Below the pieces are notes generated by a model. That model worked only from the letters and a program-made list of their open reading frames with translations. It was not told where the DNA came from and searched no databases. A stretch of 34,049 nucleotides of DNA, taken from positions 781-34,829 of the forward strand of contig JAKQYE010000037.1 in NCBI GenBank assembly GCA_023356605.1, in the 5' to 3' direction. A program made the translations under genes and the position numbers. Source of the stretch: Trichodesmium sp. MAG_R02 (GTDB taxonomy: Bacteria; Cyanobacteriota; Cyanobacteriia; Cyanobacteriales; Microcoleaceae). Shown here one piece after another: positions 25,357-33,474 of the stretch (the first letter of the stretch is position 1; every line of letters begins with the position of its first letter).

Positions 25357-26550
25357 ATGAATAAACCACAAATAACTATCAACAATAACAATGGAAAATT
25401 GTGTGAAATAATATATAAACACATCTCTGAATCTCAAAAAAAACGGATTACTTTTGCTGAATATATGGATTTAGTTTTATACCATCCCCAACATGGTTAT
25501 TATGCAACTCATCCTGTAAATATTGGCAAACAAGGAGACTTTTTAACTTCTCCTCATTGGGGTGGTTACTTTGGAGAATTATTAGCAGAACAATTTCTGG
25601 AAATGTGGCATATTCTCCAAAGACCTAATAATTTTACTATGGTAGAAATGGGTGCTGGTCAAGGAATTTTAGCCGAGCAAATTTTAGGTTATCTCAAACA
25701 AAAACATTTAGATTTTTTCCAAACAATTGAATATCTAATAGTTGAAAAATCGGAAGTTTTAAAAGCACAACAAAAACAAAGACTACAGTCATATCAAGTG
25801 AGGTGGAGTGATTGGGATGAAATTTACTATAGCTCAATTACAGGTTGTTTATTTTCTAATGAGTTGGTAGATGCTTTTCCAGTGCACAAATTTATCATAA
25901 AAAATCTCGAAATTCGAGAAATTTATGTCACTTCTGACTCTCAGGGAAACTTTGTAGAAATAACTGATCAAATTTCTACCCCTGAGATTGCTGAATATTT
26001 TAAGTTAGTGGATATAGATTTACTCTCATTTGCTGATATCGAGGGTTATCAAAGTGAAGTAAATTTACAAGCTTTAGATTGGGTAAAAGTTGTTAGTGAT
26101 AAGTTGCTGAAAGGTTATGTATTAACTATTGATTATGGTTATCAAGCAGCACGTTATTATAATCCCGTTAGAAGAGAGGGAACTCTACAATGTTATTATC
26201 AACATCATCGAAATAATGACCCATATTGGAATGTTGGACGACAAGATATTACTGCTCATGTTGATTTTACTGCTTTGGAAAAACAGGGTAATTTATCAGA
26301 ATTAGAAACTCTAGGTTTTACTCAACAAGGTTTATTTTTAATGGCGTTAGGTTTGGGAGATAGATTAAATGAATTATCAAATAATCAAGGGTTTTCTGTT
26401 GAAGAAGTTTTCCGACGTAGGGAAGCATTACATTCATTAATAGACCCAATGGGGTTAGGAAATTTTGGGGTTTTGGTGCAGAGTAAAAGTCTAAGTGAGG
26501 AGGAAAAAAAGGAAACTTTAAAAGGTTTAAGTATGCCTTCTATGGGTTAA
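25357..26550 (+). CDS. NDUFAF7/MidA-type (DUF185) SAM-dependent methyltransferase
   Basis: A 397-residue class I methyltransferase. Family marks: ITFAEYMDLVLYHPQHGYYA (31-50), GDFLTSPHWGGYFGELLA (60-77), motif I VEMGAGQG (96-103), LFSNELVDAFPVHKF, and DYGYQAARYY followed by RR.GTLQCYYQHH. The mitochondrial relative NDUFAF7 dimethylates an arginine of complex I subunit NDUFS2. Bacterial members are common, with unproven substrates. The gene stands alone between repeats. ndhH, the NDUFS2 homologue, is encoded about 4.7 kb upstream on the same strand, but not in an operon. No good ribosome binding site is seen before the ATG at 25357. Confidence 0.88.
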   Translation: MNKPQITINNNNGKLCEIIYKHISESQKKRITFAEYMDLVLYHPQHGYYATHPVNIGKQGDFLTSPHWGGYFGELLAEQFLEMWHILQRPNNFTMVEMGAGQGILAEQILGYLKQKHLDFFQTIEYLIVEKSEVLKAQQKQRLQSYQVRWSDWDEIYYSSITGCLFSNELVDAFPVHKFIIKNLEIREIYVTSDSQGNFVEITDQISTPEIAEYFKLVDIDLLSFADIEGYQSEVNLQALDWVKVVSDKLLKGYVLTIDYGYQAARYYNPVRREGTLQCYYQHHRNNDPYWNVGRQDITAHVDFTALEKQGNLSELETLGFTQQGLFLMALGLGDRLNELSNNQGFSVEEVFRRREALHSLIDPMGLGNFGVLVQSKSLSEEEKKETLKGLSMPSMG

Positions 26551-26618
26551 TGATGTTAGAAGTTATAAGCTGTTTTTCTAATTGGGGCTTTGGCCAAGCT
26601 TCCAAAAATATTTCGCCT

Positions 26619-26714
26619 TATAGTCATTTTAATAAAGAATTGAGACAAGTATTTATTGCTATAACCCGCGTTTGGTGCAGAAAAAGTTTTCCAATATAAT
26701 TTGAAACGAGTATA
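26619..26714. repeat. Family C element
   Basis: TATAGTCATTTTAATAAAG at the left and AATTTGAAACGAGTATA at the right; inner AGAAAAAGTTTTCCAATATA is shared with 25245-25336. Confidence 0.75.
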
Positions 26715-27224
26715 ACTGAAGTTTAGACTAAATTCTGGGTTATTCAAATAATCTACTTAGAAGGAAAGAAAACTTGAAACTTAGAACCAATTTATAATAT
26801 GATTTTTGGCCATAAAATAAGTGATAGATATTATTTGTCTTTTTTTGTGAGTTTGAGTTAGGTTTGCATTATTCAAACTCTTCCTAAACTCTTGCGATCG
26901 CTTGATTAACCAACAGCATAGACTCAGGAAAACTGACTTAAAAGTCATTACAATGTTTATGAGTGAAGGGTTTTAGTAAATTTAGCTAATACTCCTATTC
27001 TCCCTCGGCCAATTTCAGGCCAACTATAATTAGTCTAAACTCCAGGTTAAAAGAGGAAAAAAGAAAACTACTGTGACCTAGATTTAGCTGTAAAAAGTTG
27101 CTAAGCATTTAAACGACGTATTGTAAATTTTACCAAAATAGCCAAATGCTATCTTTACAAGATTTTTGCCTGAATTGGTTGTTATTAGAATAGGCAATCT
27201 AAATGGTTAACAGCTCACTTTAGA

Positions 27225-27455
27225 CTTATGGAGATATAAAGAAACTAAAAATGGATATTTTAGCCCAATTACTCCTTCAAATACTGGTCCAAAAATTAAA
27301 ATTAAGGATGACAATAAATTCCAAAAATTTATCTTAGAAAATTATCAGAAAACCTAAGACTAAATAGCTAAAAAGTGGGAATATAATTTAACTAAACATA
27401 ATCTTAGTGACCCTTGTAAAAGATTTGAGATTAGTAGATGGAGCATTTAAAAATT
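27225..27455 (+). pseudogene. Possible IS630 transposase N-terminal remnant
   Basis: A frame with stops reads LWRYKETKNGYFSPITPS, then KFQKFILENYQKT, stop, stop, IAKKWEYNLT. This resembles the helix-turn-helix linker of IS630 proteins (W...G.......KF..FVEE.P..T..E.A..W...). The similarity is weak. Confidence 0.4.
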
Positions 27456-27825
27456 GTCCTAACGTGTTTGAATAATGCTATAAATCCTAAGTCCTAACTC
27501 TCAGGGATATAATAATTAATTACTCGGATTTTATATGAGACCTAATTAAATAAATTTAAGCTTTAGTAGATTTTCATTTGTAATAAATTAGCTGTCCAAT
27601 ACCAAAATATATAAACTAATGTAAATAATAAAATAATCAACTGATTAACCATATTTTTGGTTTTATACAGAAAGGTAAAAATATAGATAGCAATAAACCT
27701 AAATAAGTAAACTATTTAAGATAATACCTTTTTTATTAGTCATTCTATTATATAGGTGATTAAATTTGCCAAAGTAGTAGGTGACAAAGTAAGTTTAATG
27801 TCCCTAATCAGAATTAATATAGCGA

Positions 27826-28035
27826 TTCTGGATTTTGTTTTACATCTTTTCCTAATTATTTCCAATCTAATTTTCTTGAACGACTTTTTACCTTAGTTGC
27901 TGACAATTTTGGGCGAGATAACCATCTATATATCGAAGCTCTTCCTATCCCAAATGTATGAGCTGCTTTGGTAATCGTACCGCCATTTTCTACAAAATTT
28001 ATTACTTTTTGTCTTAAGTATAAACTGTAAGGCAT
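27826..28035 (-). pseudogene. IS630-family transposase N-terminal fragment
   Basis: Starting at an ATG (28035), it reads MPYSLYLRQKVINFVENGG, TITKAAHTFGIGRASIYRWL, then SRPKLSATKVKSRSRKLDWK, a TAA, and LGKDVKQNPES, where it is cut. It is almost identical to 10777-10899 over the shared part. The IS end TATAGTCGTTTTAATTAAG lies at about 28112. The C-terminal DDE domain is missing. Confidence 0.85.
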
Positions 28036-28127
28036 AGTCCAAAATAGTTTCTAGTTGACTTAATTTTATTATACTCAATTTTTGTTTCAATCTTAATTAA
28101 AACGACTATATTACTTTCATGCATCTT

Positions 28128-28313
28128 TTAGCCCAGTATAAATAAGGAAAAGCCCTCGAGCTGAATGCTTACAATATATTCTTGATATTGTTTTACTGTA
28201 ATTTCCGAAGTATAACCAGATGCAATAGTAACAGAATTAGCTGATTTAAAAAGATTTCTAAGTTGATCACCAAAAGCACCTCCAAAATCTGGATGATTAG
28301 TATAAATAGCCAT
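28128..28313 (-). pseudogene. Stump of a PLD-type restriction endonuclease gene
   Basis: 61 residues, starting MAIYTNHPDFGGAFGDQLRN, then LFKSANSVTIASGYTSEITV, resemble the N-terminus of phospholipase-D-fold restriction enzymes (NgoFVII-like). The HxK catalytic motifs that should follow are absent: the frame ends at 28128, and an IS630 end begins at about 28113. The gene starts 17 bp after the C5 methyltransferase stop on the same strand, the usual place for the cognate nuclease. The family call rests on a short stretch. Confidence 0.55.
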
Positions 28314-28330
28314 AATATTAATCTCAAAAA

Positions 28331-29470
28331 TTAGAGTAAACTTAACTGTATTGGTTGTTCATCTAGTTCTGATTCTGCTAATTTTAATCTTTCTTTGATT
28401 GACATAGCTTGTAAATGCTTACTGAGATTGTATAAATCTATTTTATTATAATCATTTTTGAATAGTGGAATCAAAGATTCAACAATAGAAACAATTCCAT
28501 CTGGAGGTACAGCATTACCAATTTGTCGCCTAATTTCACTAAAAGAACCTTCAAAAATAAAATCATCAGGAAATGTTTGTAACCTTGCTCTTTCTCTATT
28601 TGTTAAAGACCTTGGTTCCGGATAATGATAACCCCATGTCCCTCCACCTCCACCAGCAATGATCGTTGCCGCAGGTTTGCTTGGATCAATTCGTCGATAA
28701 ACATGACTAATCATTCCTTTTACATAGTACGGACTATCTTTAGGAATGTCTGTAAAATTACCTCCTGCTTTTATCCTTTTCAATATTTCAATTGTTCGAG
28801 GTTGAATTTTTTGATGTTCATTATTGTTGGGAACTTTTTCTACATTTTTAAGTGCTTCACCAGCAGTTATATAGGTATATTTCCGACCAATACCATATTC
28901 TGGTGAAGGATGAATAAAATTAAAACCAGTGTCCATTCTAATGCCTACCAAAATGACTCTTTCTCTAAATTGAGGTACTCCATAATCGGCAAAATTATAT
29001 AGTTTAGGTTTGACTAAATAACCTGGAGATATACTTTCAAAATCTGACATTATTCGTTTAATTGCTTGGTATTTATTAGCACTTAATAAACCTTTGACAT
29101 TTTCTGCGATGAATACCTTTGGTTGTTTACGTTTAACAAATTCTAAGAAGTAGGTATATAAATTGCCTCTAATACCTTCTAAGCCTGGACGTTTCCAAAT
29201 CATTGAGAAATCTTGACAAGGGAAACCTCCTATGATTAAGTCCGCTTCTGGAACTTGAGCAATATTTATGTTTTCTATTTGATTATTCTCGATAATATTA
29301 GAAATATTTCTTCTAAAAGTTCTACAAGCATAAAAGTCAGAATCAATGGCCCACACTAACTTAAATCCTGTATAGTGAAATGGTAAATCCATTCCTCCAC
29401 AACCAGAAAATAAAGATATGATTTTTGGTACTTGATTCCAATGTATTTTTTCTAAACGTTTAATCAACAT
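28331..29470 (-). CDS. DNA (cytosine-5-)-methyltransferase
   Basis: A 379-residue C5 methyltransferase with all main motifs in order. Motif I: IISLFSGCGGMDLPF (17-31). Motif IV: GGFPCQDFS with catalytic Cys85. Motif VI: ENV (123-125). Motif VIII: QFRERVILVG. A target-recognition region follows, then motif IX (RLQTFPDDF region) and motif X (QIGNAVPP). It transfers methyl groups from SAM to C5 of cytosine in a DNA site that cannot be told from sequence alone. It precedes a truncated restriction-enzyme-like gene, so it now looks like an orphan methylase from a type II system. Start is the ATG at 29470. Confidence 0.93.
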   Translation of the reverse strand: MLIKRLEKIHWNQVPKIISLFSGCGGMDLPFHYTGFKLVWAIDSDFYACRTFRRNISNIIENNQIENINIAQVPEADLIIGGFPCQDFSMIWKRPGLEGIRGNLYTYFLEFVKRKQPKVFIAENVKGLLSANKYQAIKRIMSDFESISPGYLVKPKLYNFADYGVPQFRERVILVGIRMDTGFNFIHPSPEYGIGRKYTYITAGEALKNVEKVPNNNEHQKIQPRTIEILKRIKAGGNFTDIPKDSPYYVKGMISHVYRRIDPSKPAATIIAGGGGGTWGYHYPEPRSLTNRERARLQTFPDDFIFEGSFSEIRRQIGNAVPPDGIVSIVESLIPLFKNDYNKIDLYNLSKHLQAMSIKERLKLAESELDEQPIQLSLL

Positions 29471-29821
29471 TTTATTATCTAAAAATAGAACTCTTGTACT
29501 TAGTAATCTAAATTATAGTATAACAAAAAAAATAATACCTTAAGCCTTTCCTTTTAAGGAAATAAAAAAAATTGCCATAGGTATTTCCAGGCTATGAATG
29601 AGGGGGGTCCGTACTGATAACTGATAACTGAGATTACTTCTTGATAACCAATATTTTGTATCTGCAAAGTCTCAACAAAATATACTAACTTTTTCGATTA
29701 TAAACATTTATAGACAAAATTGAAAATTTAAGATATATTAATAAAGTTAAAAGAAATGACAAAATACTAAAATTATCAAAATACCTACCAAATCATATTT
29801 TTTTTGCAAGGAGATTAATCA
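29471..29821. promoter_or_regulatory. Divergent spacer before the Ca2+-ATPase gene
   Basis: 350 bp between divergent genes. It has a CTGATAACTGATAACTGA simple repeat (about 29614), a poly-purine run, and AAGGAG (29808-29813), a good ribosome binding site 8 bases before the ATG. Promoters are not assigned. Confidence 0.45.
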
Positions 29822-32746
29822 ATGAAAACAACTCAAGAAATACGTCGAAAACACAGCCGTAATCGGGGAATGACAGAGGTTGAGGTTGAGGCAAGTAGGC
29901 AAAAATATGGTTGCAATTTATTAACGCCACCCAAGAGATCGCCCTGGTGGAAATTATGGTTAGAAAAGTTTGAGGACCCAGTAATTCGGATTTTAATAAT
30001 TGCTGCTGTTATTGCAATTACTGTCGGAATTTTTGAAGGTAATTATATAGAAGGTTTAGGTATTATTGTTGCTATCCTTCTAGCTACAACTGTGGCTTTT
30101 TTTAATGAATATAAAGCTAATCAAAAATTCGATATTTTGAACCAAGTAAATGATGAAATACCAATCACAGTAATTCGGGATAATAACGTTACAACTATTC
30201 CAAAAAAAGACTTAGTAGTGGGGGATTTGGTACTAATAGAAACGGGAGACGAAATACCAGCAGATGGTCAAGTAATAGAAGCAGTTTCTCTACAAGTTAA
30301 TGAAGCTAGTTTAACTGGGGAAGCCGTGCCAGTAACTAAAACAGTGGAGACAAATTTATCCTCTAACAGTCATACCAATGATGCTTACCCTCCAAACCAA
30401 GTTTTACGAGACACTGTAGTGAATGATGGACATGGAATCATCGAGATAATAGCGGTTGGTGATAATACAGAAATTGGTAAAACTGCTAGATGTATTCTGG
30501 ATATTACAGATGTAGAAACTCCTCTAAATCTGCAACTTGAACGCCTCAGTAATCTAATTGGTATCCTTGGTTTAGGTGTAGCAGTCTTAATAGATATCGC
30601 CTTAGTAATACGGGGCATCCTTACAGGAGAACTTGACCTCACCTTTAGACAATGGTACATTATCGGAGTCCTTGCCACTAGTTTAATTATTGCCTTAACT
30701 AAAGTATGGTTGCCAATAATTATAGATGGATTAGAATCAATAGGTAAAGAAATAGAAGCTCCAGAATGGTTAGAAGATGAGAGTGCGATCGCATGGTTGA
30801 AAAATATTTTGAGCGCCCTGGCAGTATGTGGCATCGGTATCGGAGTCGGGTACTATTTAGGATGGGTTCCTGTTTCTCCCATTGACTGGATAGCTGGGGA
30901 TATCGCCTTCAACTTCCTAACATACTTTATGATTGCGGTTGCAGTTATTGTTGTTGCTGTACCTGAAGGGTTAGCTCTAAGTGTTACCCTCAGTCTTGCC
31001 TACAGTATGCAGAAAATGACTAAGCAAAATAATTTAGTTCGCAGGATGCACGCTTGTGAAACTATTGGTGCTACAACGGTGATTTGTTCTGATAAAACAG
31101 GTACGTTGACTGAAAACGAAATGCAGGTCAGTGATGTACAGTTTCCTAGCTTATTGAATAGCACTCTCAATGGTGAGAATATTATAGTTGAAGCTATCTG
31201 TGCAAACAGTACAGCTAACTTAGAACACATAAAAGGGGAAAAGCCTATCCCTTTGGGAGATCATACAGAAGCAGCTTTACTATTGTGGTTAGAGTCAAAC
31301 AAAATTGACTATATTGACAAACGAGAAGATTTTCAAATTATTAATCAGTTAACTTTTTCTTCAGACAGAAAGTATATGGCAACTCTCGGAGTTTCTACCA
31401 CCACAGGGGAAAAAATACTCCATATTAAAGGTGCGCCAGAACTATTGTTGGGGAGTTGCCATCAGATTCTAACCTCAGATGGAGTCAAACCTTTTGTAGA
31501 TTCTCAAAGAGCATTTATCGCAGCAGACTTAAATAAGTATGAAACTATTGGCAGACGGACTTTAGGATTTGCCTATATTCGAGATCCTCAAAACTATCAA
31601 GAAGGACATGAACTTGAACAATATCATGATTTGATTTGGTTAGGTTTTGTAGCGATCGCCGATCCAGTGCGAGAAGAAGTACCCCTAGCAGTAGAAATCT
31701 GTCAAAAAGCTGGTGTGAAAGTGAAGATGATTACTGGAGATAGTCCTTTGACTGCCATTGAAATTGCCCGGGAAATTGGAATTGTAACTGAAGATGAGAA
31801 TAATGATTGTTGTATTACTGGTAATAAACTCCGTAACCTTGATGATGAAGCAGCTTTAGCAGTAGTTAAAACAGCTAAGGTGATTGCTAGAGCACGACCC
31901 CAGGATAAGCAACGTATTGTACAACTGCTACAAGGTAGTGGGGAAGTGGTGGCAGTTACAGGAGATGGCACCAACGATGCACCCGCTTTAAACCAAGCGC
32001 AGGTAGGTTTGTCAATGGGTAGTGGTACTTCTGTTGCTAAGGAAGCTAGTGATATTATAATTTTAAATGATTCTTTTGGTAGTATCGAGAATGCAGTTAT
32101 GTGGGGGCGATCGCTGTACCAAAATATTCAAAAGTTTATCCTTTTCCAGTTAACAATAAATGTTGCTGCTTGCGGAATAGCTTTATTAGGTCCGTTTATT
32201 GGAATTAATTTGCCGTTTACTGTGATTCAACTATTATGGGTGAATTTAATTATGGATACTTTTGCTGCATTAGCTTTGGCAACGGAACCACCTAATGAAA
32301 AAGTCATGGATAAAGCACCAAGAAATCCCCAAGAATTTATAATTTCCCAACCAATGATGGTGAGTATTTTCTCTGTAGGGTCAATCTTTTTAGTATTTTT
32401 TGTCAGTTTCTTGTTATATATCCAAAAAGATCAGGTAGTAAGTCCTTATGAACTATCTCTATTTTTCACTACATTTGTCATGTTGCAGTTTTGGAATATG
32501 TTTAATGCTAAATGTTTTGGTTTAAAGGAATCCGTATTTTCTAGTATTAGTAAAAATGGTAGTTTTATAGCGATCGCTGGATTGATTTTCCTAGGGCAAG
32601 TTTTGATGGTGCAATATGGTGGAGCTGTGTTTAGAACAGTGCCTTTATCTTTAAGAGATTGGTTAATAATTATTGGTGGTACTTCTATTGTGTTGTGGGT
32701 TGGAGAAATTTGGCGGATGATTCAAATACGGTTTAAGGTTTCTTAA
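29822..32746 (+). CDS. P-type Ca2+-transporting ATPase (P2B/PMCA-like)
   Basis: A 974-residue membrane pump predicted to export Ca2+ at the cost of ATP. In order: N-terminal cation-ATPase domain (GMTEVEVEASRQKYG), M1-M2 (about 55-95), actuator loop with Thr165-Gly-Glu167-Ala (the usual TGES has Ser), and M3/M4 with the ion-binding VVAVPEGLALS. Next come phosphorylation site Asp424 in CSDKTGTLT, the nucleotide domain with KGAPE, the hinge TGDGTNDAPA (713-722), and a C-terminal bundle with LLWVNLIMDTFAALALATEP (M6). Between M3 and M4 there are about 60 extra residues with two more hydrophobic stretches (about 274-297 and 324-345). I recall similar inserts in cyanobacterial PMCA-type pumps, but cannot check. 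A HIP1 site lies in this insert. Confidence 0.93.
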   Translation: MKTTQEIRRKHSRNRGMTEVEVEASRQKYGCNLLTPPKRSPWWKLWLEKFEDPVIRILIIAAVIAITVGIFEGNYIEGLGIIVAILLATTVAFFNEYKANQKFDILNQVNDEIPITVIRDNNVTTIPKKDLVVGDLVLIETGDEIPADGQVIEAVSLQVNEASLTGEAVPVTKTVETNLSSNSHTNDAYPPNQVLRDTVVNDGHGIIEIIAVGDNTEIGKTARCILDITDVETPLNLQLERLSNLIGILGLGVAVLIDIALVIRGILTGELDLTFRQWYIIGVLATSLIIALTKVWLPIIIDGLESIGKEIEAPEWLEDESAIAWLKNILSALAVCGIGIGVGYYLGWVPVSPIDWIAGDIAFNFLTYFMIAVAVIVVAVPEGLALSVTLSLAYSMQKMTKQNNLVRRMHACETIGATTVICSDKTGTLTENEMQVSDVQFPSLLNSTLNGENIIVEAICANSTANLEHIKGEKPIPLGDHTEAALLLWLESNKIDYIDKREDFQIINQLTFSSDRKYMATLGVSTTTGEKILHIKGAPELLLGSCHQILTSDGVKPFVDSQRAFIAADLNKYETIGRRTLGFAYIRDPQNYQEGHELEQYHDLIWLGFVAIADPVREEVPLAVEICQKAGVKVKMITGDSPLTAIEIAREIGIVTEDENNDCCITGNKLRNLDDEAALAVVKTAKVIARARPQDKQRIVQLLQGSGEVVAVTGDGTNDAPALNQAQVGLSMGSGTSVAKEASDIIILNDSFGSIENAVMWGRSLYQNIQKFILFQLTINVAACGIALLGPFIGINLPFTVIQLLWVNLIMDTFAALALATEPPNEKVMDKAPRNPQEFIISQPMMVSIFSVGSIFLVFFVSFLLYIQKDQVVSPYELSLFFTTFVMLQFWNMFNAKCFGLKESVFSSISKNGSFIAIAGLIFLGQVLMVQYGGAVFRTVPLSLRDWLIIIGGTSIVLWVGEIWRMIQIRFKVS

Positions 32747-33014
32747 AAAGTTGTAGCTCGTCTAGACTAAAATTGTGGCTAAAAAAAATCTAACCCCCCA
32801 ACTCCCTTCCCTACCAGGGAAAGGGGAGGAAAACCACCTCTCTCCTGCAAGGAGAGGAGTTGGGGGAGAGGTCTTCATTGACTCAAATTTACCCACAAAA
32901 GAAATCTAGACACCCAACTAGGGTGTCTAGCCGAATAATGTTGTATTGGGAAAATGGCAAAAACAATACATAGATTAGATTTTGCCATTTTCCTATTACC
33001 CTATTTTAAGCTTG
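32747..33014. repeat. Compound hairpin repeat after the ATPase gene
   Basis: CCCCCAACTCC (32795-32805) and GGAGTTGGGGG (32856-32866) are perfect inverted arms. Nested inside are a CCTTCCC/GGGAAAGG pair and a CTCTCCT/AGGAGAG pair (32840-32856). A separate perfect 10-bp stem CTAGACACCC/GGGTGTCTAG sits at 32906-32930. Neither has a following T run; both could still slow or end transcription. Confidence 0.7.
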
Positions 33015-33140
33015 ATGCGCCACTACTATAGACTAATAATAGCTGAATACTTACAGTCAGAAAATCATAAAAATAGACTATTAGAAGCAATTAAAAATGT
33101 TCAAGGGCGTCAAAATTTAGTTGAAGTAAACTTAGAATAA
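33015..33140 (+). CDS. Small ORF, 41 codons, uncertain
   Basis: ATG at 33015 to TAA at 33140: MRHYYRLIIAEYLQSENHKN, then RLLEAIKNVQGRQNLVEVNLE. The composition is protein-like (amphipathic, charged), but there is no clear ribosome binding site and no recognised family. It may be the tail of a lost gene. Confidence 0.2.
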   Translation: MRHYYRLIIAEYLQSENHKNRLLEAIKNVQGRQNLVEVNLE

Positions 33141-33160
33141 ATCTAGTGTCCGAACTAATC

Positions 33161-33249
33161 AGGACTTACGTATTGCTTCTATATCTGGTGTATTTTTGAT
33201 AATCCTGATCCGATATTTACACTTACATAAGTGTCTTTGCGTAAGTCCT
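33161..33249. repeat. Palindromic element family B flanked by direct repeats
   Basis: AGGACTTACGTATTGCTTC at the left, GTCTTTGCGTAAGTCCT at the right; close to 4399-4487. The sequence AAATCTAGTGTCCGAACTAA occurs both before (33139) and after it (33252). Confidence 0.8.
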
Positions 33250-33273
33250 GTAAATCTAGTGTCCGAACTAATC

Positions 33274-33474
33274 AGGACTTACGCAGGTACGCTATATTAA
33301 GCCTACTATCAACTAGGGAATTGTAAATACTATAATTAGTTTTTTTTCGGATAGATATTACTTTTAATGTATATTCAAAAAAGGTTACAAAATATTAAAT
33401 TTATTTCCTAAAAGTCTTTAATTATTAGATGATAATGATATGATTCTATTAGTTGAAAAACATGGATTTTAATT
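33274..33474. repeat. Repeat family E, copy 2
   Basis: Colinear with 10376-10582 over about 200 bp, starting AGGACTTACGCAGGTACG. No reading frame. Confidence 0.7.

Larger units (their letters stand above)
26551..28125. other. Gene-free stretch with IS630 remnants
   Basis: It contains a family C element (26619-26714), unassigned DNA with one HIP1 site (about 26895), a possible IS630 N-terminal remnant (about 27225-27455), unassigned AT-rich DNA, and a clear IS630 fragment with its terminal repeat (27826-28113). Confidence 0.6.

Noticed and set aside
26556-26747. 63-codon ORF on the minus strand
   Set aside because: It mostly translates a family C element.
30385-30834. 149-codon ORF antisense to the Ca2+-ATPase
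   Set aside because: Shadow frame of a strongly supported coding sequence.
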